NCBI RefSeq assembly: GCF_001579845.1 | Contig: NZ_CP007440.1 | Span: forward strand, 806,001 to 870,000 | DNA: 64,000 nucleotides | Origin: Rhodoplanes sp. Z2-YC6860 | GTDB taxonomy: Bacteria > Pseudomonadota > Alphaproteobacteria > Rhizobiales > Xanthobacteraceae | Reading direction: 5' to 3' | In this document: positions 41,538 through 52,658 of the stretch, piece after piece | Layout: every line of letters begins with the position of its first letter | Numbering within the stretch: the first letter of the stretch is position 1 | Notes under the pieces: generated by a model | Seen by the model: only the letters and a program-made list of their open reading frames with translations | What the model was told of the DNA's origin: nothing | The model's database searches: none | Position numbers and translations under genes: made by a program

Positions 41538-42779
41538 TTACGACCGATAGTCGCCGTTGATCGCGACATATTCCTTGGTGAGGTCGCAGGTCAGCATGCG
41601 ATCCTTGCCGCGGCCCATCCCGAGCGCGACCTTCAGCGCGATGACCTCGTCCTTCATCGCTTTCGACACTTCCGCTTCGTCATAGCCCGGGTCGCGCGCA
41701 CCTTTATGAGCGACGCGGATGCCGTTGAACCAGATCGACAGCTTGTCGCGATCGGCGGGCTCGCCGGCCTTGCCGACCGCCATCACGACGCGGCCCCAGT
41801 TGGCGTCCTCGCCGGCGATCGCGGTTTTCACCAGCGGCGAGTTCGAGATCGACTTGGCGATCCGCCGCGCCGACGCATCGGACACCGCGCCCTCCACCGT
41901 GACCTCGACGAGCTTGCGCGCGCCTTCGCCGTCGCGCGCCACCTGCTCTGCAAGATTCGCCAGAACGGCATTGAACGCCTTGCGGAAGGCTTTCAGCTTC
42001 GGGTCATCGGCGCGGGCAATGGTGGGCGCGCCGTCTTCGGCGGCGGCTCCGGTCGCAAACGCCATCAGGGTGTCCGACGTGGACGTGTCGCCGTCGATCG
42101 TCACGGCGTTGAAGCTTGAAGCGACGCCATCGCTGAGTAGGGCCTGCAACGCGCGCTGCGAGATCGGCGCATCGGTGAACACGTAGGACAGCATGGTCGC
42201 CATGTCGGGCGCGATCATGCCGGCGCCCTTGGCAAAGCCGTTGATCGTCACCGTGGCCTTGCCGAGTTTGGCGGTGGCAGTGGCGACCTTCGGGAAGGTG
42301 TCGGTGGTCATGATCGCCTTGGCGGCTTCGAGCCAGGCACCGGGCTTGGCGGCGGCGACCAGGCCTTCCATGACGCCGTCGAAGGCCTGGGCGTTGAGCG
42401 GCTCGCCGATCACGCCGGTCGAGGCGAGGAAAATATCGGCCGGCTTGCAGCCGATGGCGCGAGCCGCGATCTCGGCCGTGAACTTGCAGGCGGTGCGGCC
42501 GTTCTTGCCGGTGAATGCATTGGCGTTGCCGGAATTGACCACCAGCGCGCGGGGCTTGGCGCCCTTGAGCTTGTCCCTGCACCACTCCACCGGTGCTGAC
42601 GGGCACTTCGAGGTGGTGAAGACGCCAGCCACCGTGGTGCCGGGGTCGAGCACCGCCAGCATCACGTCGGTGCGGTCCTTGTACTTGATGCCGGCCGCGG
42701 CGGTGCCGAGCCGGACGCCCTTGATGACCGGCATCTCTGGCACGGACTTGGGAGCGAGGGGGGAAACCGCGACAGCCAT
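41538..42779 (-). CDS. argJ: Bifunctional glutamate N-acetyltransferase / amino-acid acetyltransferase
   Basis: A 413-residue enzyme of cyclic arginine synthesis that transfers the acetyl group from acetylornithine to glutamate, and in bifunctional forms from acetyl-CoA. The precursor cleaves itself between Ala and Thr in DMATMLS (near residue 195), the Thr becoming the nucleophile. Other family stretches are [27 protein letters not shown] and [14 protein letters not shown]-like [13 protein letters not shown] 42779 fits the family start; an upstream ATG runs into a palindromic repeat and gives its characteristic translation. It lies between mutT and a peptidyl-prolyl isomerase gene. Confidence 0.95.
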   Translation of the reverse strand: MAVAVSPLAPKSVPEMPVIKGVRLGTAAAGIKYKDRTDVMLAVLDPGTTVAGVFTTSKCPSAPVEWCRDKLKGAKPRALVVNSGNANAFTGKNGRTACKFTAEIAARAIGCKPADIFLASTGVIGEPLNAQAFDGVMEGLVAAAKPGAWLEAAKAIMTTDTFPKVATATAKLGKATVTINGFAKGAGMIAPDMATMLSYVFTDAPISQRALQALLSDGVASSFNAVTIDGDTSTSDTLMAFATGAAAEDGAPTIARADDPKLKAFRKAFNAVLANLAEQVARDGEGARKLVEVTVEGAVSDASARRIAKSISNSPLVKTAIAGEDANWGRVVMAVGKAGEPADRDKLSIWFNGIRVAHKGARDPGYDEAEVSKAMKDEVIALKVALGMGRGKDRMLTCDLTKEYVAINGDYRS

Positions 42780-42846
42780 CAGCGCACCATTATGAAAAAG
42801 AAATGAACTCGGCCAACGTTTTGGCAGACCCTGCACCGCCTCTGCT

Positions 42847-42933
42847 GTCATGCCCGGCCTTGTGCCGGGCATCTCGCTTAGGTGAGCACAGTGCGTCCCT
42901 AAGCGAGATGGCCGGGACAAGCCCGGCCATGAC
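42847..42933. repeat. 87-nt compound palindromic repeat, copy 2 (inverted)
   Basis: This is the reverse complement of the repeat at 3923-4009. The two 36-nt arms are identical and only six of the central 15 nt differ. It lies upstream of argJ. A further short palindrome, TCGCCGGG / CCCGGCGA at about 42986-43017, follows. The extended argJ reading frame runs through this element, which shows how repeats create spurious N-terminal extensions. Confidence 0.9.
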
Positions 42934-43047
42934 GGCTGATGCTCCAGTACAAGCGAAAAACGCTCAAGCGTGCCTACCCAAACGAAATCGCCGGGACAAG
43001 CCCATGGCGTGCCCGGCGATCACGATATTCTTTGATGGGACCGATCA

Positions 43048-43923
43048 CTACTTATCGAGCCGTTCGACCTTGTTGGCCTCGCGCTGCTTGGCGATGTATT
43101 CGGCCTGGGCCTTGCGAGCCACGTAGGTCTCGATCTGATCCTTGACCTGGTCGAAGGTCGGCACCGGCTTGTTGCGCTTATCCTCGACCTTGATGATGTG
43201 CCAGCCGAACTGGGTCTTCACCGGATCGGACACCTCGCCCTTGTTGAGCTTGAAGGCCACCTCGGCGAATTCCGGCACCATCTGGTCCTTGCTGAAATAG
43301 CCGAGATCGCCGCCCTCGGCGGCTGCGCCCGGGTCCTTCGACTTCTGCTTGGCAAGTTCGGCAAAGTCGGTGCCCTTCTTGATCTCGGCGAGCACGGCCT
43401 TGGCCTCGTCCTCGGTCGGAACGAGGATATGGCGGGCGCGAACCTCCTGTTCGGTGCCGCCCTTCGCCACGGCTTCGTCATAGACCTTCTTCATCGCGGC
43501 GTCGGTGGTCGCCGCCTTGCCTTCCTCGATCAGCAGCATCTCCATCGCGAGCTTGTTGCGGATGAAGGCGACGCGGGTCTTGAAATCCTTCTGCTCGGTG
43601 ATCTTCTTGGCGTCGGCCGCCTTTGACATGATGATGACATCGGCCAGATAGCCCACCAGCGCATCGCGCTTGGCGTCGCCCTGAAGCTTTTCGACCTGCT
43701 GCCCCATGTCCTCCTCGGCCATCGCGAGGTCGCTCTCGCGGATCTCGACACCCTGGACCTTGGCAATCACCTTGTCGGGCTGAGCCGAAGCCGGCTTGCT
43801 GGCTGGGGCCTGCGCCATGGCCGGCACTGCAATGAGGGCGGCGGCAAGCAGTCCCAGCGTGCTGGCACGGAGCGCGGGCAGTGCCGGAAAGGTGGGCAAA
43901 CGGCGTTCGGTCAGGTTACGCAT
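43048..43923 (-). CDS. Parvulin-type peptidyl-prolyl isomerase, exported
   Basis: A 291-residue SurA/PrsA-like folding factor. It has a signal peptide (LGLLAAALIAVPAMAQA, cut near AMAQA), an N-terminal chaperone-like helical domain, and a PpiC rotamase domain at about 145-240. This domain shows VRARHILVPTEDEAKAVLAEIKKG, GDLGYFSKDQMVPEFAEVAF and TQFGWHIIKVED. ATG 43923 is preceded by AAAGGAC. It is divergent from secA; in the periplasm it would help fold proteins that SecA exports. In related genomes it is also adjacent to secA. Confidence 0.93.
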   Translation of the reverse strand: MRNLTERRLPTFPALPALRASTLGLLAAALIAVPAMAQAPASKPASAQPDKVIAKVQGVEIRESDLAMAEEDMGQQVEKLQGDAKRDALVGYLADVIIMSKAADAKKITEQKDFKTRVAFIRNKLAMEMLLIEEGKAATTDAAMKKVYDEAVAKGGTEQEVRARHILVPTEDEAKAVLAEIKKGTDFAELAKQKSKDPGAAAEGGDLGYFSKDQMVPEFAEVAFKLNKGEVSDPVKTQFGWHIIKVEDKRNKPVPTFDQVKDQIETYVARKAQAEYIAKQREANKVERLDK

Positions 43924-44091
43924 GATGGTCCTTTGGCAATCCTTTGAGTGGTATGTCCGCCGGAGGGGCGGCGACTTGTCGCGCAATCGGTAACCCTTGG
44001 CAATGACAACAGTGCGAGGGACTTGTCACAAGGCCGCGGGGCGGCTCCAAATGCCTGCGAATTGAACATTTTGCGCCTCGTGGCGCACTAA

Positions 44092-44120
44092 TTGACAAGA
44101 ATAATACCCCCTCCTATGTC
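44092..44120 (+). promoter_or_regulatory. Candidate promoter for secA
   Basis: A perfect -35 box TTGACA at 44092-44097 is followed after 17 bases by TATGTC at 44115-44120, a partial match to the -10 consensus. It lies about 120 bases before the secA start and points toward it. The rest of the 316-base divergent region 43924-44239 holds no gene that I can see. Assigned by eye only. Confidence 0.45.
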
Positions 44121-44239
44121 TCGAATGCCCGCGGCCCTGCTCGATGCTCGCTATCCCGTTGCAATTGCCCGAGAAGTGCCGCATTTCCCCCAAGGATGGC
44201 CGCATCTGCGGCTTGCCCAAGGCAAGGATTTGACCCGCA

Positions 44240-47047
<2,808 letters not shown>

Positions 47048-47072
47048 CGCGCAAGCCTCTGCCTGGAACAAA

Positions 47073-47101
47073 AAAAGCGCGGCCTCCTGGGCCGCGCTTT
47101 T
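47073..47101. terminator. Bidirectional intrinsic terminator
   Basis: AAAAGCGCGGCC (47073-47084) pairs perfectly with GGCCGCGCTTTT (47090-47101) around TCCTG. The stem is flanked by an A-run on the left and a T-run on the right, so it can end transcription of both secA and the convergent L,D-transpeptidase gene. It is the clearest terminator in the window. Confidence 0.92.
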
Positions 47102-47123
47102 GCTTTGGGGATACGGCTTCAGA

Positions 47124-48698
47124 TCAGCGGGAGCCTGACCAGCGACTGTCGAAGTTGCCGGTCGGGACCACCGGCGCACCGCCTGAAATCGCGCCGTTGC
47201 CGTTGGCGGGTGCAGCCGGGGCTGCAGCAGGCTGACGCGGCGGAACGGCGGGCCAGGGCGACTGCGCGGCAGGCGCCGGCGCCGAGGCTTGCGCTTCAGC
47301 AGTCTTGACGGATGCGGGCTCCGGCCGTGGCCGGATCGCGCCGTTCGAAACAGCCTGCACCGGCTTCGCGGTATCTTTGGCCGTGTCTTTGTTGGTTTCG
47401 GCGGGCTTGGTGTCCTTGCGCAGGCCGCCGACCAGCCGGGCAATCGTACCCTTCTTCTCGGCCTTGCCGTCCGCGGTCTTTGTCTCGGCGGGCTTGGCCT
47501 CGGCCGACTTCGATCCGAACAGGTTCGAGAAGAAGCCAAAGGGCTTGTTCGTGCTTGCGCTTTTCGACTCGGTCGGGCCGGTGTCGGCGATCGCCATCTG
47601 TGGCGGCGAGACCTCGCCGGTCGGTGATGCAACGCCCTGTGAAGCCGGAGCGTCGGCCAATTCCTGGATGCGCGGCGGTCGCACGGTCACCGGAATGGTT
47701 CCGGGAGGCGCCGATGACATGAAGGCATCCGACGGTCCGACGCCAAGCTGATTGCGCTTCACTGCGGCGACGAACACCTTGTTCATGCCGCCGTCGGCGT
47801 TGGTCTTGATCGGCGCGGTCGCGACGTTGCGGCGGGCAAGTTCGGCGAACGTGACGTCGTCCTTGCGCTCCTTGTCCTGCACGAGGCTCGCGATTTCCTG
47901 ATCGACTTCATACGCCGGGCACTTGCCGGATGCGCTGAAGGTCAGCGGCCGCGACGGATCTCCCGGCGCTTGCGCGTTGAACACATAGCGCTTCTCGCAG
48001 ACATTGACGCGGGGCTCGGCGCGGGTGACCTCGAAGTGGTCGCTGCCCTGCTTCAGCATCTTCCAGAACGCCAGATGCGGACTGTTGCGATGCTTGGCGA
48101 GGTTCTCCGCCGTCATGTGGAACGGATAGGCCTGGACCTGGAACGACTTCTGGCCGCCGAAGAAGGCGTCGCGGCCGAGCGCGTAGATTTCCGAGATCTG
48201 CTCGTCGGTCATCGAGTAGCAGCCGCGCGACGAGCAGTCGCCGTGCACCATGAGCTGCGCGCCGGTGCGGCCCCAGGACCGGTCATAGGCGTTCGGATAG
48301 CCGAGATCGAACGACAGGTAATAGGCCGAGTTCGGATTCATCTGGCCGGGCGTGATGGTGTAGAAGCCCTCGGGCGCCTGGCGGTCGCCTTCACGCGTCT
48401 TCGGGCCAAGCTCACCGGACCAGCGGCAGATCGGATAGGTCTTGAGCAGCGCGAAGTGTCCGGTGCGATCCTGCTTCCAGACTTCGAGCTCGGATTCTTC
48501 CTTGTAGAGGCGGACAAGGATCGGCGCTTCCTTGTCCATGTTCTTGGCTTCGATATCGGCCACGAGCTTCGGGGGCAGCGGACGGGCCGCCTTCTCGCTC
48601 ATCGGCAGGACGCTGTCGGTGTTGCAGCCGGACAGCCCAACAGCCGCGACGAGCGCGGCCGAAGCCAGGAGCGTGCGAACCAGTGGGCTTCGGATCAA
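47124..48698 (-). CDS. Lipoprotein L,D-transpeptidase (YafK/ErfK family)
   Basis: A protein of about 524 residues, probably a periplasmic lipoprotein acting on peptidoglycan cross-links. The lipobox is LSGC at residues 22-25 of a signal peptide that starts at the TTG at 48698. That start has GGGGGAG six bases upstream, while the only alternative further up (GTG at 48818) would put 40 extra residues before the signal. The catalytic YkuD-type motif appears as HGDCSSRGCYSMTDEQ, with the active Cys near residue 157. From about 390 on the protein is Pro/Ala/Lys-rich and low complexity, presumably spanning to the wall. The long tail is unusual for the family. Confidence 0.85.
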   Translation of the reverse strand: MIRSPLVRTLLASAALVAAVGLSGCNTDSVLPMSEKAARPLPPKLVADIEAKNMDKEAPILVRLYKEESELEVWKQDRTGHFALLKTYPICRWSGELGPKTREGDRQAPEGFYTITPGQMNPNSAYYLSFDLGYPNAYDRSWGRTGAQLMVHGDCSSRGCYSMTDEQISEIYALGRDAFFGGQKSFQVQAYPFHMTAENLAKHRNSPHLAFWKMLKQGSDHFEVTRAEPRVNVCEKRYVFNAQAPGDPSRPLTFSASGKCPAYEVDQEIASLVQDKERKDDVTFAELARRNVATAPIKTNADGGMNKVFVAAVKRNQLGVGPSDAFMSSAPPGTIPVTVRPPRIQELADAPASQGVASPTGEVSPPQMAIADTGPTESKSASTNKPFGFFSNLFGSKSAEAKPAETKTADGKAEKKGTIARLVGGLRKDTKPAETNKDTAKDTAKPVQAVSNGAIRPRPEPASVKTAEAQASAPAPAAQSPWPAVPPRQPAAAPAAPANGNGAISGGAPVVPTGNFDSRWSGSR

Positions 48699-48962
48699 AC
48701 GCAAACTCCCCCAATCGGCGACCGTGGCAGTTGTCCCCGCACCGACCCGCAAAATCGTTAGCCCCAAGGGGGTGACTCTGCAAGGGCGCAGCCAAAAACC
48801 CAGCTGGCGATTGAGCACATCTACAGTGAACGAAGGGTAAAATTATGACCGGAGGGCCTGAGAATCTGAGGTGATTCAATGGCTCAGTCGGTGTCCAGAG
48901 GCCGTCTGCCACAATTGGCCGTGCTGGGGACGAACTTGGCCGTCGGCTCGGTAAGCCGGCAC

Positions 48963-49922
48963 CTATTCGAGGCTGCGGCCGATGGCGAGGAACTTGTCGC
49001 GGCGCTGCCGGCGCACGGCATCGCGGTCGAGGGCGCGAAGCTCCGTCAGGGCATTGGCGATGGCCTCACCGGCCGCGGCCATGGCGGCGGCCGGATCGCG
49101 ATGGGCGCCACCGACCGGCTCGGTGATGATGCCGTCGATGATCCCGAAATGGCTGAGATCGGCGGCAGTGATCTTCATATTGGTGGCGGCGTCCTGAGCC
49201 TTGGTGGTGTCGCGCCAGAGAATCGACGCCGCGCCCTCCGGCGAGATCACGCTGTAGATCGCGTGTTCGAGCATCAGCACGCGGTTCGCGGTGGCCAACG
49301 CCACAGCGCCTCCCGAGCCGCCTTCGCCGAGGATGACTGCGATGTTGGGCACGGTGAGGTTCAGGCACGCTTCGGTCGAGCGCGCGATCGCTTCGGCCTG
49401 GCCGCGCTCCTCGGCATCGATGCCCGGATAGGCGCCGGCGGTGTCAACCAGCGCCAGCACCGGGATGCCGAAACGGTCGGCCATCTCCATCAGCCGCACC
49501 GCCTTGCGATAGCCTTCCGGCCGCGCCATGCCGAAATTGTGCTTGAGCCGGCTCTCGGTGGTCGAGCCTTTTTCGTGGCCGATCACGCAGATGCTCTCGC
49601 CGCGGAAGCGGCCGAAGCCGCCCACGACCGCGTAGTCCTCGCTGAACTTCCGGTCGCCCGCGAACGGCACGAACTCGGTGATCAGCGTCGAGATGTAATC
49701 CAGGCAATGCGGCCGCTGGGGATGGCGCGCGACCTGGGTCTTCTGCCAGGGCGTCAGCTCGGCATAGAGGTCGCGCAACGCCTGTGCGGCCTTGGTCTCG
49801 AGCCGGCCGATGTCCTCGGCGATATCGGCCGCGCCGTTGCCGGCGGATTGCATCGTGCGCAATTCCTCGACCTTGGCCTCGAGCTCGGCCACCGGTTTTT
49901 CGAAATCGAGATAACTGCGCAT
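48963..49922 (-). CDS. accA: Acetyl-CoA carboxylase carboxyltransferase subunit alpha
   Basis: A 319-residue subunit that, with AccD, transfers CO2 from carboxybiotin to acetyl-CoA for fatty-acid synthesis. The length equals that of Escherichia coli AccA. It starts with the helical YLDFEKPVAELEAKVEEL, then ARHPQRPHCLDYI, VIGHEKGSTTESRLKHNFGMARPEGYRKA (residues about 130-158), VDTAGAYPGIDAEERGQAEAIA and the oxyanion-forming GEGGSGGA. ATG 49922 is chosen by family start. No other acc genes are near, as is usual. Confidence 0.96.
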   Translation of the reverse strand: MRSYLDFEKPVAELEAKVEELRTMQSAGNGAADIAEDIGRLETKAAQALRDLYAELTPWQKTQVARHPQRPHCLDYISTLITEFVPFAGDRKFSEDYAVVGGFGRFRGESICVIGHEKGSTTESRLKHNFGMARPEGYRKAVRLMEMADRFGIPVLALVDTAGAYPGIDAEERGQAEAIARSTEACLNLTVPNIAVILGEGGSGGAVALATANRVLMLEHAIYSVISPEGAASILWRDTTKAQDAATNMKITAADLSHFGIIDGIITEPVGGAHRDPAAAMAAAGEAIANALTELRALDRDAVRRQRRDKFLAIGRSLE

Positions 49923-50051
49923 TTGAAGGATATCGGGCCTCTGGAACCACCGTTGTTGCGGCCGCAACTGGCCTCGCAATGGGTTTCAAGTCAAGCTGCG
50001 GCTGCTGCGGAACCCTGTGACTTGTTAAGGCCAATCGGATAGAATTGCCAC

Positions 50052-50261
50052 ATGCTCGACAAGCCGAAACGGCTGAACAAGGCTGAGATTGCGGAGGCGC
50101 GTCAGCGTCGGCTTGAAGCCATGAATCTGCAAGCCATCGAGGGCAATCCGCTCGATGCCGAAGACGTCGCGATGTTCGAGATGTTTGAGCGCGAGGGTTG
50201 GACGCACGAGCGTTGCATTGCCTACATTCTCGAACAAGCCAAGGCCGCCGCTACCAAGTGA
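50052..50261 (+). CDS. VbhA-like antitoxin of a Fic toxin
   Basis: A 69-residue, mostly helical protein encoded just before a Fic gene. It resembles VbhA antitoxins, which block Fic AMP-transferases by inserting a Glu of an S/T-xxx-E-G/N motif into the ATP site. Here IEGN is present in NLQAIEGNPLDAED, but the residue four before the Glu is Leu rather than Ser or Thr. The pattern FEREGWTHERCIAYI at the C-terminus is typical. The stop overlaps the Fic GTG start (GTGA). The motif variation, and the broken toxin, raise the question whether the antitoxin is still selected. Confidence 0.82.
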   Translation: MLDKPKRLNKAEIAEARQRRLEAMNLQAIEGNPLDAEDVAMFEMFEREGWTHERCIAYILEQAKAAATK

Positions 50262-50829
50262 GTGACGCTGGCGATCCTTACGTCTATCCCGGCACCCGGA
50301 CGCTCAGAAATCGCCTCCATATCACCGATCCGCTACGGCTGGATCAGGTCGAGCGGCGCTTGGCCGTTGCGCGCAGCAAAATGGGCGTTCCGCCTGGCGA
50401 ATTCGACTTGGCTCATCTCCAAGCCATTCACCGCCACTTGTTCCAAGATATCTACGACTGGGCGGGTGAAATTCGAAAAGTCGAAATCAGCAAAGGCGTC
50501 CAGCAATTTCAGTTTCGGCAATATATCCCCACCGGCATGTCCGATGTTCACCGGCGCCTCATGAAGTCGCGGTTTCTTGCCGGCCTATCCCGTCCGGACT
50601 TCGCGCGTCAGGCGGCGGTTATCATCGGTGAGTGAATTACATTCACCCGTTCCGCGAAGGAAACGGCCGGACCCAGCTTCAATATTTGAAGCTTTTGGCC
50701 GCGCGGGCCGGCCATCCGATTGATCTCGCTCGACTCGACCAAACCCGTTGGATCGAGGCGTCACAGGTCAGTCACGCGGCAGACTCCGATCTGATGGCGC
50801 AACTGATAGCGGAGGCGATTGTTGGATAG
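50258..50829 (+). pseudogene. Fic-family AMP-transferase toxin, frameshifted
   Basis: Two pieces in different frames make up one Fic protein: residues from GTG 50258 to TGA 50635, and a second frame from 50632 to 50829. The first piece holds the N-terminal part with DPLRLDQVERRLAVAR and HRHLFQDIYDWAGEIRKVEIS. The second holds the catalytic HPFREGNGRTQ. Adding one G after GGTGAG near 50631 would give GEVNYIHPFREGNGR and restore a single frame of about 190 residues, as in intact VbhT/Fic proteins. The break lies directly before the active site, so the toxin is probably dead, unless it is a sequencing error. The base composition of this pair is lower in G+C than that of its neighbours. Confidence 0.85.
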
Positions 50830-50832
50830 CTC

Positions 50833-51771
50833 TTACGTCTCCGAAAGCGGGTGCAGGTCGCGCACCAGGCTTTTCAACCGGTCCTCGAGGACGTGCGTAT
50901 AGATTTGTGTCGTGGAAATGTCGGCGTGGCCGAGCAGCGTCTGCACCACGCGCAGGTCGGCACCGTTCTGCAACAGATGACTGGCAAAGGCGTGGCGCAG
51001 CACGTGGGGGCTGACCTGCGAGGGCTCGAGTCCGGCGGCGCCGGCAAGCTCTTTCAGTTCGCGAGCGAAGTGCTGGCGGCTCAGATGGCCGCTCTCGCCG
51101 AACGACGGGAACAGCCATTTGGATTGGGCGGCATTGGCTTCCTCGCGGAGCGCCAGGTAGTCCTTCATGGTTTGCCGTGCCGCGTCGTTGAGCGGCACGA
51201 GCCGCTCGCGGCCGCCCTTGCCGCGGACCACCAGCATGCGCTGGTCGCGCCGCGCCGCGCTGTCCGGCAGTGCCACGAGTTCCGAGACGCGGAGCCCGGT
51301 GGCGTAGAGCACTTCAAGAAGACACATCATCCGCGCCGCGCGAAGCCGCTCCGACTTCGATTCGGTCTGCATGGCGTTGCGCGCCTGCGCCAAAAGCTCG
51401 TCGACCTGTTTCACACTCAAGACCTTGGGCAGGCTGCGCCCGCGCCTTGGCCCCTCCAGCACCGCCGCCGGGTCGTCGCCGCGGTGGCCCTCGCTGTAGA
51501 GAAACCGATAGAGCTGCCGCATGGCCGACAGCCGCCGCGCGACCGAGGCGGGGGCAAGCTTTCGTTGCGCGAGCCGTGCCAGATAAGCCCGCAGCGCGTC
51601 GCTGTCCGCGCCCGCGATGCTGTCTTTCTTTGCGGTCAGCTCAGCCGAGAAGTCCGTAAGGTCGCGGCGATACGCGTCGAGCGTGTTGACGCTCGCGCCG
51701 CGCTCAGCCGCGAGCATATCGAGGAACAGCTCGATCAGGGTCTCGTTGCTGGACGTTTTGGGGCGGGCCAT
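50833..51771 (-). CDS. xerD: Tyrosine recombinase XerD
   Basis: A 312-residue site-specific recombinase that, with XerC, resolves chromosome dimers at dif. The catalytic set is visible: Arg in YATGLRVSELVALP near residue 160, Lys in VVRGKGGRERLVPL near 184, HVLRHAFASHLL near 255 and LGHADISTTQIYTHV with the nucleophilic Tyr near 290. The N-terminal SAM-like DNA-binding domain is complete. It ends three bases after the Fic remnant and is followed upstream by a tiny membrane-protein gene. Confidence 0.93.
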   Translation of the reverse strand: MARPKTSSNETLIELFLDMLAAERGASVNTLDAYRRDLTDFSAELTAKKDSIAGADSDALRAYLARLAQRKLAPASVARRLSAMRQLYRFLYSEGHRGDDPAAVLEGPRRGRSLPKVLSVKQVDELLAQARNAMQTESKSERLRAARMMCLLEVLYATGLRVSELVALPDSAARRDQRMLVVRGKGGRERLVPLNDAARQTMKDYLALREEANAAQSKWLFPSFGESGHLSRQHFARELKELAGAAGLEPSQVSPHVLRHAFASHLLQNGADLRVVQTLLGHADISTTQIYTHVLEDRLKSLVRDLHPLSET

Positions 51772-51787
51772 CCGAGGGGCCGCGCTC

Positions 51788-51937
51788 CTATCTGTTCTTC
51801 ACGAACTTGTCGGGCGAGATGTTCACGGTGATCTCGCGCGGCTGCGGCTGGACATAGTTGCCGAGCGCCGCGACGCCCGCATAGGCGGCACCGCCCAGAA
51901 GCCCGACCACAACAAGAAATCGAAACAGGCTCGGCAT
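51788..51937 (-). CDS. Small single-span membrane protein between xerD and aroK
   Basis: A 49-residue protein from ATG 51937 to TAG 51788. The start MPSLFRFLVVVGLLGGAAY is a membrane anchor or uncleaved signal, and the rest (YVQPQPREITVNISPDKF) is hydrophilic and would face the periplasm. I recall similar conserved short proteins at this place in other Hyphomicrobiales, with a Pro-Arg-Glu-Met/Ile-Thr-Val core. It is divergent from aroK and immediately upstream of xerD. No function is known. The frame is too short for many gene finders. Confidence 0.75.
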   Translation of the reverse strand: MPSLFRFLVVVGLLGGAAYAGVAALGNYVQPQPREITVNISPDKFVKNR

Positions 51938-52025
51938 TTTTGAGCTCGACAGCCGCCGAATCGGCGGCGTTTACCTTTGTCAGGTCACGGTTTATGCCAC
52001 GGGAGGATTTCGATACAAGTATATC

Positions 52026-52658
52026 ATGTCGGACATCGCGGCGCACCAGACGCCCCAAAGTGCCCAAGACGACGCGACGCCGCAGCCGGTGGCCTCGCTG
52101 GGCCCTGCTTTGGGGCGGCGGTCCATCGTTTTGGTCGGCATCATGGGTGCGGGCAAGTCGTCGGTCGGACGGCGGCTTGCGACCCGGCTCGGCATGCCGT
52201 TCGTCGATGCCGACACCGAGATCGAGAAGGCCGCCGACATGGCGATCCCGGAAATCTTCGCCAAGCACGGGGAACCGTACTTCCGTGCCGGAGAGACCCG
52301 GGTGATCGCGCGCATTCTGGACAACGGGCCGCAGGTGCTGGCGACCGGCGGCGGCGCATTCATGAATGCGGAGACGCGCGCGGCGATCCGCGCCAAGGGC
52401 GTCTCGGTCTGGCTGCGCGCGACGCTCGAAGTCCTGAGCCGGCGCGTCAAGCGGCGCAACGACCGGCCGCTGCTCAAAGGCGCCGATCCGATCGACACCC
52501 TGAAGCGGCTGATGGACGAGCGCTATCCGGTCTATGCGGAAGCCGACCTCACGGTGGAGTCGCGTGACGTGCCGCACGAGGCGATCGTCGAAGAAGTGAT
52601 CGAGAGCTTGCGCGCCTATCTGCCATCGCATCCGGCTCCGGAAGAAACACAACCATGA
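52026..52658 (+). CDS. aroK: Shikimate kinase
   Basis: A 210-residue kinase that phosphorylates shikimate, the fifth step to chorismate. The P-loop is GIMGAGKSSVG at about residues 38-48, then DADTEIEKAADMAIPEIF holds the shikimate-binding Asp, and GGGAFMN and RNDRPLLKG (the lid) follow. A 30-residue N-terminal extension precedes the fold, common in this group. Its stop overlaps the aroB start by four bases. Confidence 0.95.
   Translation: MSDIAAHQTPQSAQDDATPQPVASLGPALGRRSIVLVGIMGAGKSSVGRRLATRLGMPFVDADTEIEKAADMAIPEIFAKHGEPYFRAGETRVIARILDNGPQVLATGGGAFMNAETRAAIRAKGVSVWLRATLEVLSRRVKRRNDRPLLKGADPIDTLKRLMDERYPVYAEADLTVESRDVPHEAIVEEVIESLRAYLPSHPAPEETQP

Noticed and set aside
42780-42920. N-terminal extension of ArgJ to 42920
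   Set aside because: The extension is a translation of the 87-nt palindrome and is not part of the ArgJ family; ATG 42779 fits.
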